The position numbers and the translations under genes were made by a program. From an uncultured Nitrospirota bacterium (GTDB taxonomy: Bacteria; Nitrospirota; Nitrospiria; Nitrospirales; UBA8639): a stretch of 52,498 bases of DNA. The notes below the pieces were generated by a model. It saw nothing but the letters and a program-made list of their open reading frames with translations, searched no databases and had not been told where the DNA came from. Shown here piece by piece: positions 7,618 to 17,010 of this stretch (positions are counted from its first letter, which is position 1; every line of letters begins with the position of its first letter). The stretch spans positions 1-52,498 of the forward strand of contig CAKZPV010000007.1 in NCBI GenBank assembly GCA_937139405.1, in the 5' to 3' direction.

Positions 7618-8718
7618 CTATTGGATCTGTCCATCCATGTCGACCATTTTAATTGTCCAATTGGTGGCATCTCGGAGTTCTGTCATTTCTTTAGATGTAT
7701 CATAAATTAACCATACCTTTTCTTCTAATTCTCTCATGGGGGGAATAGAGTTTTCATTTCGAAGCTTCCCTAAACTCCAAACCACTTCAGTTAGCACCGG
7801 AAAATCAATGTCAGCTGAAGTTTTCATGTCTTTCAAGTTTTCAATGAGGTAATCCAGAATCGGCGGTGTAATGGCAGGATCGCCTGTGTGAGCTCCAATT
7901 TCTCCTAATCCTTTTGCCGCTGCTGCTTGAATATGGGATTCTTTGTGGGTTTGAAAGACTTCCGTCAGTAAAGGAATAGCGTCACTTCCAGTTGCGGCCA
8001 AGGCAACGATGGCGGGTTCCGCCATTTCTGGGTCCTGAATAAATTCCTTGAGGTAGGGGAATGCCTTGTGCGATTGCATCTCAGGAAGGAGGGATAAGAT
8101 CTTTAATTTTCTCGTTTTGGTCAGATTAGGGTCTTTGAGTAAGGCAAAAAGACGGGTGTCATGTTCCCATTCGGCTGCCAACATGGCAGGAAAAGCAAAA
8201 GTTTGAAGCTGCTGAGCTAATTGTTCCAGGGCATAGGGCCCAGACTTTGGCGCATTGGCGGCTTTGGCTGCGCTTGCAGGATCCTCAAAATCGGTTCGGA
8301 CTTCTTTCTGCCAACCAAGATCCCTTCCATTCAGGCGGTATGAAAAATGGCAAGCTGGTCCTTTCCATAGCCTAGCTGGAGAATCTATATGGTCGGCATC
8401 TCCACCCGCACGAGTAGTGCCTGTCCATTTTTTCCGTTCTTCACACTTCACTATTAGCATGACATCTGATGGTTGGTCGCGACTGGTAGCCACTTGGTAG
8501 CCGAGGGTGGTCAGCCGTTGTTTGATAATGTCCTGAATGGCTTGACCATCTCCTTTTCCTCGTTCCGTTAATGCCAAGACTTTCACCCAGATGGTTTGAA
8601 TGGCCTGGATTTGAGATTTTTGCTCAGGGGTGAAATACGTTCGCCGAGCGACCGCATCCGCGGTAATCATTTCAAGGCAAAAAAGGGTTATTATCGCGCT
8701 CATCATCCATGCCTGCAT
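7618..8718 (-). CDS. Exported HEAT-repeat protein, copy 1 of a tandem pair
   Basis: The product is 366 residues with a signal peptide ending near residue 25. Residues 30-165 form a domain with the landmarks YFTPEQKSQ, VKCEERKKWTG, and LWKGPACHFSYRLNGRDLGW. Residues 190-340 are HEAT/armadillo-like repeats (FQDP/EPAIVALAATGSDAIPLL and similar), ending in a conserved tail with EEKVWLIYDTSKEM. The neighbour at 8759-9886 is a full-length paralogue, similar from end to end. HEAT repeats usually mediate protein-protein contacts; the N-terminal domain is unknown to me. A periplasmic scaffolding or stress role is conjecture. Confidence 0.75.
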   Translation of the reverse strand: MQAWMMSAIITLFCLEMITADAVARRTYFTPEQKSQIQAIQTIWVKVLALTERGKGDGQAIQDIIKQRLTTLGYQVATSRDQPSDVMLIVKCEERKKWTGTTRAGGDADHIDSPARLWKGPACHFSYRLNGRDLGWQKEVRTDFEDPASAAKAANAPKSGPYALEQLAQQLQTFAFPAMLAAEWEHDTRLFALLKDPNLTKTRKLKILSLLPEMQSHKAFPYLKEFIQDPEMAEPAIVALAATGSDAIPLLTEVFQTHKESHIQAAAAKGLGEIGAHTGDPAITPPILDYLIENLKDMKTSADIDFPVLTEVVWSLGKLRNENSIPPMRELEEKVWLIYDTSKEMTELRDATNWTIKMVDMDGQIQ

Positions 8719-8758
8719 GTAGATTCTCCTCAGAGACTATATGATGTAATAAAAAGTA

Positions 8759-9886
8759 TTAACTGACATGACCATCGAGATCTAATTGCTTATAGGTCCA
8801 ACTGGTCGCTTCGCGAAGCGTGGCCATTTCCTTGGAGTTATCAAAAATCAACCAGACTTTCTCTTGCAGTTTTTTAATCGGCTTGAACGACGCCTCCCAG
8901 CGAGATTTGCCAATAGCCCAGACCACTTCGGTCAAGAGTGGGAAATCAATATCTTCAGATGTTTTGAGTGTCGATAAGACGGTAGAAACATATTGGACTA
9001 AAGGCGGAATAGGGCGAGGGTCACCTGTCTTAGCAGCAATGTTGCCTAAACTTTTGGCAGCCTCAGCTCGGATGCGTGATTCATTACTGGTTTGAAAAAA
9101 GTCGATCAATAAAGGAATAGAATCGATGCCCGCTCCGGCTAATGCATTGATGGTTTCTTGTTGTAGATCAGTTGATTCCAAGAGTTGTGTGAGTTTGGGC
9201 AAGGCTTCTTCAGCATGTAAATCACTCAGTACGGACAAAATTTTGGCTTTTCTGAGAGTGGTGGTCTTGGGATGATCTAAGAGCTTGAGAAGGCGGTCAA
9301 CTTGTCCCCATTCGGCAGAGAGATAGATGGGGAATTCATATTCCGCCAGACGTTGATTGAGTTGTTTTATGGCATACTGACCAGGATTTGTTCCCTGAGC
9401 ATTTTTTGCTGCTTCGCTGGCATCAGGAAAAGAGGTGCGAACTTCTTTTTTCCAATCTAAATCTCGATGTTCCAGCCTATAGGTTAAGAGACAGGCGGGC
9501 CCCTTCCAGAGTCGATCTGGGGCATCTGCCAGGTCCACATCTCCTCCAGTCGCCGACGTCCCCGTCCATGTTTTACGCTCTTCACATTTCACGTGCAATT
9601 CTATGTCATGTGGCTGGGAAGGGTCGGTGATAACCGTGTAGTTAAGTTCCTCTAACCGAGTAGTCATGGTTTGAATAAGACCGGTGGAATCGGCTGGCCC
9701 CTTTTCTGTTAAGGCTAAGGCCCTGACTAAGACTGAATTGGCATTTGCTAATTGTGATTGTTGCTCAGGAGTGAGATAAATTCTTCTAGCCTCGGTTGCT
9801 GAAGGACTCAGGCAGACGAAGAATCCAAGAAGAACAAGAATCCAGCCTTGCTTTGCATTGGCTTTTTGACAAGGAGAATATTCCAT
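8759..9886 (-). CDS. Exported HEAT-repeat protein, copy 2 of a tandem pair
   Basis: I start this gene at ATG 9886, which has an excellent ribosome binding site (AAGGAGG, 9 bases away) and starts a signal peptide (hydrophobic core WILVLLGFFVCLSP, cleavage near TEA). The 41 codons upstream in the same frame lack support. The 375-residue product mirrors copy 1: YLTPEQQSQ, VKCEERKTWTG, LWKGPACLLTYRLEHRDLDW, HEAT repeats with INALAGAGIDSIPLLIDFF, and a tail with QEKVWLIFDNSKEM. Only 40 bases separate the two genes, so they are probably co-transcribed, with this copy first. The divergence suggests an old duplication with separate roles. Confidence 0.78.
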   Translation of the reverse strand: MEYSPCQKANAKQGWILVLLGFFVCLSPSATEARRIYLTPEQQSQLANANSVLVRALALTEKGPADSTGLIQTMTTRLEELNYTVITDPSQPHDIELHVKCEERKTWTGTSATGGDVDLADAPDRLWKGPACLLTYRLEHRDLDWKKEVRTSFPDASEAAKNAQGTNPGQYAIKQLNQRLAEYEFPIYLSAEWGQVDRLLKLLDHPKTTTLRKAKILSVLSDLHAEEALPKLTQLLESTDLQQETINALAGAGIDSIPLLIDFFQTSNESRIRAEAAKSLGNIAAKTGDPRPIPPLVQYVSTVLSTLKTSEDIDFPLLTEVVWAIGKSRWEASFKPIKKLQEKVWLIFDNSKEMATLREATSWTYKQLDLDGHVS

Positions 9887-10095
9887 GGGAAAGAACCTCC
9901 TTAAATGGGGGAAGGGGAAAGTGCTTGTATCGGTTGGATAGCAACCATGAATCGATCTCTCAATATACCTCTCCATGAGAGAGGTGATCAACAACGGAAT
10001 GTCAAACATGGGTATGTATGAGATCCCATTCTCTCTAGAGTTGATTGCTTGGTGTCTCAGTTGAACCCGTGAAAGACCCAGGCTATACTCGCCTC

Positions 10096-10908
10096 ATGAT
10101 CAAAAATTCAAAAATTACATTTCTAGGTGCTGGCAATATGGCGGAAGCCTTGGTGGCTGGCATGGTCAAAAGCAAACTGGCTGATCCAGATTCTCTCTTG
10201 GCCACAGATATTTCTCAGGCTAGATTAACCGTTCTTAAAGATCGTTATCAGATTCAAGTTGGTTCAAAAAATTCTGATGCTGTCTCGTGGGCGGATGTCA
10301 TTATTCTTTGCGTAAAACCTAATGTAATAAATGATGTTTTAGGTGATATTCAACCAGCCCTCACTGAGAAGCACCTCGTCATTTCTGTGGCAGCAGGCGT
10401 ACCTATTTCCAATATTCAGGACAAAATCGGGCAAAAGGTTTCTTTGGTACGTGCAATGCCTAACACCCCAGCCGTTATTCAGGAAGGTGTGACGGCTTTG
10501 TCAGGATGCTCTGGGCTTTCCTCTGAATGTCTAGGGATGGCCAAAAAGATTTTTGGGTCCGTTGGGAAGGTTGTCGTAGTGGATGAATCCTTAATGGATG
10601 CTGTCACTGGTCTCAGTGGGAGTGGCCCAGCCTATATCTATTTGGCCATTGAAGCGTTAATTGACGGTGGGGTAAGAGTCGGACTTCCAAGAAACGTGGC
10701 GCATATCCTAGCCGTCCAAACTGTTCTGGGTACAGCTAAAATGGTGAGCGAAACTGGCGAACATCCAGCAGTGCTCAAAGATCGGGTAACCTCCCCTGGT
10801 GGAACAACGATTGCCGGCTTGCAGCGTTTGGAAGAGGGTGGATTACGCGCAACGCTTATTGAGGCCATTGAAGCCGCAGCGCATCGTTCTCATGAGCTGG
10901 GCGCCTAG
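10096..10908 (+). CDS. proC: Pyrroline-5-carboxylate reductase
   Basis: The 270-residue product (start ATG 10096) begins ITFLGAGNMAEALVAGM, the NAD(P)H-binding Rossmann motif. It later has VKPNVI, RAMPNTPA, GLSGSGPAY and, near the end, DRVTSPGGTTIAGL, all diagnostic of ProC. The enzyme reduces 1-pyrroline-5-carboxylate to L-proline, the last step of proline synthesis. The open frame extends 17 codons upstream, but those residues do not look like ProC and no ribosome binding site supports them. proA lies 2.9 kb downstream on the same strand; proB is not in the window. Confidence 0.95.
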   Translation: MIKNSKITFLGAGNMAEALVAGMVKSKLADPDSLLATDISQARLTVLKDRYQIQVGSKNSDAVSWADVIILCVKPNVINDVLGDIQPALTEKHLVISVAAGVPISNIQDKIGQKVSLVRAMPNTPAVIQEGVTALSGCSGLSSECLGMAKKIFGSVGKVVVVDESLMDAVTGLSGSGPAYIYLAIEALIDGGVRVGLPRNVAHILAVQTVLGTAKMVSETGEHPAVLKDRVTSPGGTTIAGLQRLEEGGLRATLIEAIEAAAHRSHELGA

Positions 10909-10982
10909 TTTCATGACAAATTCAAGATTCTATTTTTTCGGAACTAAGTTTAAATTGTCTTTATTCGAGAAAGGAACCGATA

Positions 10983-11180
10983 ATGCAATATTGGGTAAAG
11001 GTCGTATTTGTTGACAATAAAGAGGTCGAATTTAAGGATGCTGTTCGGCACACCATTAGCGATGATATGGAAATTTTAGAAATTGATACGCCTAAGGAAG
11101 TGACAATTATTCCACTGAAACAAATTAAATATTTCTCCTGTGATGCCACCGTCTTTTCCAGCCAAAAAGCAGGATCCTAG
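10983..11180 (+). CDS. Small protein of unknown function
   Basis: The 65-residue product, starting at an ATG preceded by GAAAGGAACC, reads MQYWVKVVFVDNKEVEF and is mostly beta-strand and acidic (IEILEIDTPKEV-like centre; exact segment MEILEIDTPKEVTIIPLKQI). It has no signal peptide. Length, ribosome binding site and composition favour a real gene. It resembles the small single-domain proteins that regulate or cap a neighbouring protein, but no function can be assigned. It lies 75 bases after proC and could share its transcript. Confidence 0.6.
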   Translation: MQYWVKVVFVDNKEVEFKDAVRHTISDDMEILEIDTPKEVTIIPLKQIKYFSCDATVFSSQKAGS

Positions 11181-11488
11181 GTAATGCCTTTATATTGCTT
11201 CATATCTCAGTATGAATATCCGACATATTAAAGTAGTGGGCATTTCAAACAATTGCCTGATCTTAATGCTCGCAGCATTTTTTTTGTAGGAATTGGCAGA
11301 TTTTTTAGTTATCTAGGGATGAAGCTTAGATTTTCTTGAAATTATGGAAGAACCATACGGAATATGGGCTTGTTTGGATTTGCTAGATATGACATCATTA
11401 TAAGTTCACCATGATCTCGTTGTGGTCCTTTTTGTCAGAATTGTTATATTCGAATGAAAACGTCATGTTTTGATCGGGAGATCTGATC
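11181..11488. other. Intergenic region upstream of the lytic transglycosylase
   Basis: About 300 AT-rich bases with no supported gene. A promoter for the gene at 11489 is expected here, but I could not choose one with confidence. No repeat or hairpin stands out. Confidence 0.35.
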
Positions 11489-12226
11489 GTGCTGGATGCT
11501 TTGAAACATCTTATTCAACAACTGATGGTGGTTCTCCTTTTGATAGGTGGATTTCTCCTGTTATGGGAAATTCCCCATCATGCAGGGAATGCTCATTCCC
11601 ATCATGATCAGGTGCTGCAATTAGGCAATCATTTACCTTCATATGAAATCAAGACCTTTCTCAAGCATATCACCACACGATTACCTTATTATCGAGCCGA
11701 GTTTCAGCAAGCCGAGAAAAATACTGGCATCTCCTGGGTACTACTGGCATCCATGTCCTATCAAGAGTCAAAATGGAATCGCCATGCTATCAGTCCAACT
11801 GGTGTTCGTGGTCTGATGATGTTGACACGCTCAACTGCTGCTGATTTAGGTATCAAGAATCGCTTAGACCCCAAGAAGAGCATTGCTGGTGGGGCTCGCT
11901 ATCTCGCTCATTTGTATAAACGCTTGCCTCAGATCCTTGAAGGACCAGACCGAATGCATTTGGCGTTAGCCTCCTATAATGTGGGAATTGGGCATGTGAA
12001 AGATGCACGATTACTTGGTCGTCGTTTGGGAAAAAACCCCAATCAATGGGATGATCTCAAGGATGTGCTACCTCTCTTGGCCAAGAAAAAATACTACCAA
12101 GATCTTCCCCACCGCTATGCTCGAGGGTGGGAGCCGGTCCAATATGTCAAGCGTATACGAGAATATCGAAAAATCCTTGATCAAGTTGTGAAGCAGGAAG
12201 CCAAAAACCCCAAAGTACAGATCTAA
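11489..12226 (+). CDS. Lytic transglycosylase (SLT/MltF-type catalytic domain)
   Basis: The 245-residue product uses a GTG start with GGGAG ten bases upstream. Residues 12-26 are a membrane anchor. The catalytic domain follows: YQESKWNRHAISPTGVRGLM at 91-110, where E93 is the acid/base, then NRLDPKKSIAGGARYL (124-139) and LALASYNVGIGH. These are the SLT-domain motifs closest to the catalytic half of MltF. The enzyme cleaves peptidoglycan to 1,6-anhydromuramic products in the periplasm. It lacks the substrate-binding-protein-like half of MltF, so it is a membrane-anchored catalytic-only form. A histidine-rich stretch (HHAGNAHSHHD) follows the anchor. Confidence 0.9.
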   Translation: MLDALKHLIQQLMVVLLLIGGFLLLWEIPHHAGNAHSHHDQVLQLGNHLPSYEIKTFLKHITTRLPYYRAEFQQAEKNTGISWVLLASMSYQESKWNRHAISPTGVRGLMMLTRSTAADLGIKNRLDPKKSIAGGARYLAHLYKRLPQILEGPDRMHLALASYNVGIGHVKDARLLGRRLGKNPNQWDDLKDVLPLLAKKKYYQDLPHRYARGWEPVQYVKRIREYRKILDQVVKQEAKNPKVQI

Positions 12227-12401
12227 AACATTCTCTTTTTTGAGGAGAGGAGTATCCACGCCCTCCCTCTCATTTCTTCTTGCCCCATCTAATTTTTCCT
12301 AGAAGAACTACAGGTTTGGTGAAGGACACGTAGCACTGTCAGAACCTTGGAATTGATCGCCCTACCTGCCTCTTAAAGCCAAATCTGTCTAAAAAATCGG
12401 A

Positions 12402-13394
12402 TTAGGGAGTGGTAATTCCAACAGGGTCATCTGGGCTGGCGCGTTCGATTGTGAGGGCTTTGTCGTTGGGAAGGACTTCAGCTTTGATTCGATCTCCATA
12501 ATCAAAGGATTCAGAGATGGTCGTTTTTGGTGTGACCTCGATCCTGATTTCTCCGCTTTTTCCTCGGACGATATATAAGTCTCCATCGACCATGAGAACA
12601 TCTGCCACAATGATTCGATTTGTAGGAGTCTGAGAATCAGGAGCCTCCGAAGTTTCCAGAGGGGTTGGAGTTTTGGCGATGGGTTGAGATATCGAAATAG
12701 AAGGCGTTGGTCGGGAAGTGCCTTCATCGTGAATACCTGGCAGCTCATTTTTTTTTGCTCGTACGACAGAAAGGGCTTTGTCGGCTGGTGTTATACGGGC
12801 TTTGATCCTATCGCCAAATTTAAAGTCCTCACTTAGTTTTGTTTCTGGGGTAATTTCAATTTGAATTTCGCCTTGTTCACTTCGAATAATATAAAAACTG
12901 CTATCAACCATAAGAATGTCTGCAATGATGACGCGGACTTTCGGTACTTCATAGGCTTTATACAAAGGTGACGTTACTTTCAGGTCCTCTTCAGAAGTTT
13001 GGCTTATCTCTGTTGGGGTAGGAGTTGGCGTGGGCTCTGATGGTTCGTTGCTGCTAGTCCCAATTGGCTCATTAGGTCCAGCACGGGTGATAATTTGAGC
13101 CACATCGTTGGGTAATAATACGGCTTTAATACGATCCCCAAATATAAATTCCTCGGAAACCTGCGTATCAGGTGTCACTTCGATTCTGATTTCCCCTCGT
13201 TCCCCACGTACGATATGGAAGTCTCCTTCAACCTCCAGGACTTCCGCGACAACGGTTCTTGTTTTGGGGGAAGAAACTGGTTGGAGATCATCTTCAGCCA
13301 AGAGTAGGCTGTTTGATCCATTACACACCAACAGGACACAGATAAAAAATAATGCGATTTGTGAAGAAAAAGAACGGGTTGTGACCATACTCAT
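12402..13394 (-). CDS. Exported protein with three copies of an ~60-residue beta domain
   Basis: I start at ATG 13394, which has GGGGA seven bases upstream. A signal peptide covers residues 1-33. The mature protein is three repeats at about 46-105, 153-212 and 259-318, each reading roughly R-x-I/V-V/I-A-D/E-V-L-x-V-D/E-G-D-x-x-I-V-R, then GEIRIEVTP and FGDRIKA, ending with a K/Q-AL-x-V-x-RA strand. Pro/Thr/Ser-rich linkers (PSEPTPTPTPTE; PTPSISISQP) separate them. Each unit looks like a small OB-fold-like barrel. The family name was not recognised; a periplasmic or envelope location is likely. It is convergent with the lytic transglycosylase. Confidence 0.7.
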   Translation of the reverse strand: MSMVTTRSFSSQIALFFICVLLVCNGSNSLLLAEDDLQPVSSPKTRTVVAEVLEVEGDFHIVRGERGEIRIEVTPDTQVSEEFIFGDRIKAVLLPNDVAQIITRAGPNEPIGTSSNEPSEPTPTPTPTEISQTSEEDLKVTSPLYKAYEVPKVRVIIADILMVDSSFYIIRSEQGEIQIEITPETKLSEDFKFGDRIKARITPADKALSVVRAKKNELPGIHDEGTSRPTPSISISQPIAKTPTPLETSEAPDSQTPTNRIIVADVLMVDGDLYIVRGKSGEIRIEVTPKTTISESFDYGDRIKAEVLPNDKALTIERASPDDPVGITTP

Positions 13395-13457
13395 GATGTT
13401 CCCCACAAGTAGTAGGGTATTAGTTCATTGGGGGAAGCAGCATTTCCAGTCTAGATA

Positions 13458-13533
13458 TGGTGCCGAGGCACAGAATCGAACTGTGGACACCAGCCTTTTC
13501 AGGGCTGTGCTCTACCAACTGAGCTACCTCGGC
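13458..13533 (-). tRNA. tRNA-Phe (anticodon GAA), CCA encoded
   Basis: On the minus strand the sequence folds as a standard cloverleaf: acceptor GCCGAGG with CCTCGGC, D-arm GCTC...GAGC, anticodon stem CAGCC/GGCTG with loop CTGAAAA (anticodon GAA), variable loop GTGTC, T-arm CACAG-TTCGATT-CTGTG, discriminator A and a genome-encoded CCA. Total 76 nt. The codons read are UUC/UUU. Confidence 0.97.
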
Positions 13534-13783
13534 ACACGATTATTCATCTAAATGAATCGAAACACCTGTGAAGAAAAGGCCAATGTGTGTACCAAGATTT
13601 TACCTATAAAATCAAGCAAAAGGATAGGGTTCATGCCAAGTTTTGTTCCCAGTGATTTCTTGACGGTTTTTATAACTGCCAGGTATTCTCATTCACGGTT
13701 TTGCTTTCTAGATTTATCGTATCAGAAGGCAACTATCTCACATTTTTACTCTTTCATCCTAAATCGTTAAAGGCCTCAAGTAT

Positions 13784-15121
13784 ATGGAAGATAATGTTTC
13801 TGAAGAAGATCTTGAAGTATTAGATGAGTCGAAGGCAGAAGAAGTCGTTGAGGAAGAAAAAGAACTTACTCACGAGGAATATCTCGCTTTGGTGTTACAA
13901 AAGGCCAGAGACGCAGCTCGTCCTCTTAGCGGGATGATTGCGATGAAAAAGAATGCCGCGTTGCTAGCGATGGCAGATGGGCTTGAAGAAGCTGAAGAAG
14001 CATTGCTTGAAGCCAACGAGGAAGACCTGAAAGCATTTGAAGGAGATGAGTCTCGTACAGCTATGGCCGATCGACTTCGCTTAACTCCTGAGCGAATTGC
14101 CGATATGGCCAAGCAAATCCGTGAAATTGCCGCATTGCGAGACCCAGTTGGGGAATCGAAAGGCTTTTGGCCACGCCCGAATGGGATGCGAGTAGGACGA
14201 GTACGAGTGCCTATTGGTGTCATAGGGATGATTTATGAATCGCGTCCAAATGTGACGGCTGATGCTGCAGCGCTATGTTTAAAATCTGGCAATGTCTGTG
14301 TCTTGAGAGGTGGCTCTGAAGCGCTGCATTCCAATGCGGCCATTGCCGAGGTTTTAGGTAAAGCTGCGCAACAATCTGGAATTCCAGATGGGGCGATTAC
14401 TTTTATTGATCGACCTGATCGAGAGGTGGTTTTAGCTTTACTCAAAAGTGAGCAATATATTGACCTTATTATCCCACGTGGGGGTGATGCCCTGATGAAA
14501 ACGGTGAATGAACATGCCACGATTCCTGTGATTAAACATGATAAAGGAGTATGCCACATCTATGTCGATTCCGAGGTCGACCTTTCCATGGCCCAGAGTA
14601 TTTGCGTTAACGCCAAGGTCCAGCGACCTTCAACATGTAATGCCGTAGAAACCTTGCTCATTCATGAGAAAGTGGCCAAAAAACTGTTGCCGGTTTTAGC
14701 CGCGGAACTCGCAGAAGCTAAAGTGGAAATACGGGGATGTGCAAAGACTTGTCATATTTTGCCTGAAGCCAAACCAGCAGAGGATGAGGATTTTGGGCAG
14801 GAATTCTTAGCCTTAATTGTTGCCATCAAAGTCGTGAAGGATATCGATGATGCGATGAATCATATATATCAGCATGGTTCACGTCATACGGAAACCATCG
14901 TGACCAACGATTATGATCGATCCTTACGTTTTCTGAGAGAAGTGGATGCAGGAGCAGTGATGGTCAATGCATCGACCCGTCTAAATGATGGCTATGAATT
15001 TGGGCTAGGGGCCGAAATTGGAATCAGCACTACCCGGATCCATGCCCGTGGACCTATGGGTCTGGAAGATTTGACCTGTTCGAAATACCTCGTCTATGGC
15101 ACTGGTCAGATTCGCGAATAA
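13784..15121 (+). CDS. proA: Glutamate-5-semialdehyde dehydrogenase (gamma-glutamyl phosphate reductase)
   Basis: The 445-residue product contains YESRPNVTADAA (151-162), LRGGSEALHSN, IIPRGGD and the active-site segment RPSTCNAVETLL (C285 nucleophile), plus the C-terminal GLGAEIGIST. It reduces gamma-glutamyl phosphate to glutamate-5-semialdehyde in proline synthesis. ProA is usually about 415-420 residues; here the first 30 residues (SEEDLEVLDESKAEEVVEEE region) are a strongly acidic extension ahead of the normal start. No good ribosome binding site marks the chosen ATG, and a start at M51 would remove conserved ProA residues, so the extension is probably real. Confidence 0.95.
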   Translation: MEDNVSEEDLEVLDESKAEEVVEEEKELTHEEYLALVLQKARDAARPLSGMIAMKKNAALLAMADGLEEAEEALLEANEEDLKAFEGDESRTAMADRLRLTPERIADMAKQIREIAALRDPVGESKGFWPRPNGMRVGRVRVPIGVIGMIYESRPNVTADAAALCLKSGNVCVLRGGSEALHSNAAIAEVLGKAAQQSGIPDGAITFIDRPDREVVLALLKSEQYIDLIIPRGGDALMKTVNEHATIPVIKHDKGVCHIYVDSEVDLSMAQSICVNAKVQRPSTCNAVETLLIHEKVAKKLLPVLAAELAEAKVEIRGCAKTCHILPEAKPAEDEDFGQEFLALIVAIKVVKDIDDAMNHIYQHGSRHTETIVTNDYDRSLRFLREVDAGAVMVNASTRLNDGYEFGLGAEIGISTTRIHARGPMGLEDLTCSKYLVYGTGQIRE

Positions 15122-15237
15122 TTTTCCTTTCTTTCATATTTATTTACTAGTGGCATGACGTCTGTATTTTTCTTCGCCTATTACGCCTTTGTTCTTCTGA
15201 GAAAAGCTGCCGGTCTTTCATTACGATTAATCTCTCC

Positions 15238-17010
15238 ATGAATCTTCAGGCTATTCTGCAGCATCCGGAAGCCATACGGTTCCCCGAAAATCATATCTAT
15301 AAAGATCATTGGCAAACGTCTAAAGGACGAGCAAGAGAGCTGCCCTCTGGACATTGTGTGTTCTATGGGGAACATGGTCAGCGAATCCTGTTGGCTGATC
15401 CAGATGGCCATCCCTTACACGAATGTCTGTGGGACGATCAGATTCACGGTCTTCCACGTCTTATCTCAACTCGAATGCGTTTGGATTGGGGACAATGGGT
15501 GGGCATTAAACCTTGTGGTTTGGTGAATACCATTTCACTGGATCTCTCGAAACGGCCTGGATGGGAGCACCTGACACGAGATGATCTGCGAGAGATGGCT
15601 GCTCGAGCGATGAATGTTGATATCGGAACTATTCGATTTTTTTATCGTGACGTTGACTTAGAGATTTTTTCTGATGGCAAAGCGACGATTCGGCAGGTAA
15701 AAGATGCCTTCTATGTGTTGCAGAATGGCTCATTTGAGAGAGTTAAATTTATGTCTTGTATGAGTCGTATGGAATGGGGACGTATTGATTATTTACCAGT
15801 TGTCGAATTGTTTTTATCCCTACTTCCTGGTACGGGGAGCGCCACATTTGAATTGCTTCGTGGACTCTATGATGACCAACAAGGGCATACACCGCGTTCG
15901 TTGCAATATCGAGGAATTCCGGCCTATCCTTCTGTGGGTGCGTTTCGATTATTTAGTGCGTTTTTTACCCCTCTTGTCAAAACAGGGGAGGCGCCTCAAG
16001 AAGTCTTCTTGGATGTGAATCGTTCGCATGAAGTGGAATGGATGCCTTCATCAGAATATCCCATCCGACATTTTGATGAAGAACAACGGCTGAGTGTTAC
16101 CAGTCATAACCGCAAGATTCATAAAGTCACTCTCTGGGATGATTCAGCTGGGCTCTCATATTTAACCCTGACCGCCTCTGGGGAAACTAGGGCAGATGGG
16201 CGTGGAGCTCAAATCTTGGGGAGGGAACTTCATCTCTATGATGGTGCGGAACATCATATTATGAAGACGAAAGAATCATGGAAACTTGCGTCTCAGGAAT
16301 CTCGGCATGATTGGAAAACTTCTTCTGCATCGTGGCGAGAATGTTTCCCCAAAGGGCTCCCACAAATATCTCCCTCCCGAGCGTTTTCTGCTGTCTTGCT
16401 CTATCCGGATGATTCTCAAATCATTGGTGAAAAAGAAAGCCAACCCTTTATTTTCGATTACCTGGAAGATTTCCTAGAAGAACAGGCAGAATTGCAGCGA
16501 TGTAGAGACATGGCGGAGCATTTATTCTTAGCTCGGTGCGAGGCAAATCTTGGGGCTTGTCTGAAGTATGGACGTCCACAAAGATATACCATCTGGTATG
16601 AGTGGGCGGAGTTTGCTCAAAAATATGCGCAACAGATTTGGAATAGATTAAACCGACAAAACATATTAGCCTGGTTGCCGCATTTTCAATTTTTCCCAAT
16701 AGCGGAAGAGGTAATTACTAAGACTGATTCCCCCTATGATTGGATGAATGTCTGGATTCCGTTCTCTATGTATGGTAATGACCAAGAAGTCCAACAATGG
16801 TGTTGGTTTCTTGCGAATCACCTCGTACCAGGAGGAATCGCTTGTGTGGCTGGTCCAAAAATGATGGGCCAGTTGTTTCAGAAGCAGGGACTTTCTGTAA
16901 TCCACGCAGAGCATGGGGAGTCCTTGCCGACATTTAAAATTCATCAAGCCATACTTCAGTCCAGCCGGCTTCATCCTGAATTGACGATTTGGATTATTCA
17001 ACAATCGTAA
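15238..17010 (+). CDS. Large conserved-looking protein of unknown function
   Basis: The 590-residue product has no signal peptide and no family I recognise. Residues 1-70 contain a compact beta-rich segment (GRARELPSGHCVFYGEHGQR, LLADPDGHPLHECLW). The middle (about 150-360) includes LELFSDG/QVKDAFYVLQNG-like strands. Residues 490-590 look like the end of a methyltransferase or similar Rossmann fold: WMNVWIPFSMYGNDQEVQQW then LVPGGIACVAGPKMMGQLF, recalling the motif after strand 5 of SAM-dependent enzymes, but the glycine-rich motif I is not evident. It precedes the halogenase-like gene by 220 bases on the same strand and might act with it. Confidence 0.7.
   Translation: MNLQAILQHPEAIRFPENHIYKDHWQTSKGRARELPSGHCVFYGEHGQRILLADPDGHPLHECLWDDQIHGLPRLISTRMRLDWGQWVGIKPCGLVNTISLDLSKRPGWEHLTRDDLREMAARAMNVDIGTIRFFYRDVDLEIFSDGKATIRQVKDAFYVLQNGSFERVKFMSCMSRMEWGRIDYLPVVELFLSLLPGTGSATFELLRGLYDDQQGHTPRSLQYRGIPAYPSVGAFRLFSAFFTPLVKTGEAPQEVFLDVNRSHEVEWMPSSEYPIRHFDEEQRLSVTSHNRKIHKVTLWDDSAGLSYLTLTASGETRADGRGAQILGRELHLYDGAEHHIMKTKESWKLASQESRHDWKTSSASWRECFPKGLPQISPSRAFSAVLLYPDDSQIIGEKESQPFIFDYLEDFLEEQAELQRCRDMAEHLFLARCEANLGACLKYGRPQRYTIWYEWAEFAQKYAQQIWNRLNRQNILAWLPHFQFFPIAEEVITKTDSPYDWMNVWIPFSMYGNDQEVQQWCWFLANHLVPGGIACVAGPKMMGQLFQKQGLSVIHAEHGESLPTFKIHQAILQSSRLHPELTIWIIQQS

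Noticed and set aside
14233-14559. Minus-strand open frame inside proA
   Set aside because: A shadow of a well-supported gene; similar antisense frames lie in groL, purL and other strong genes.
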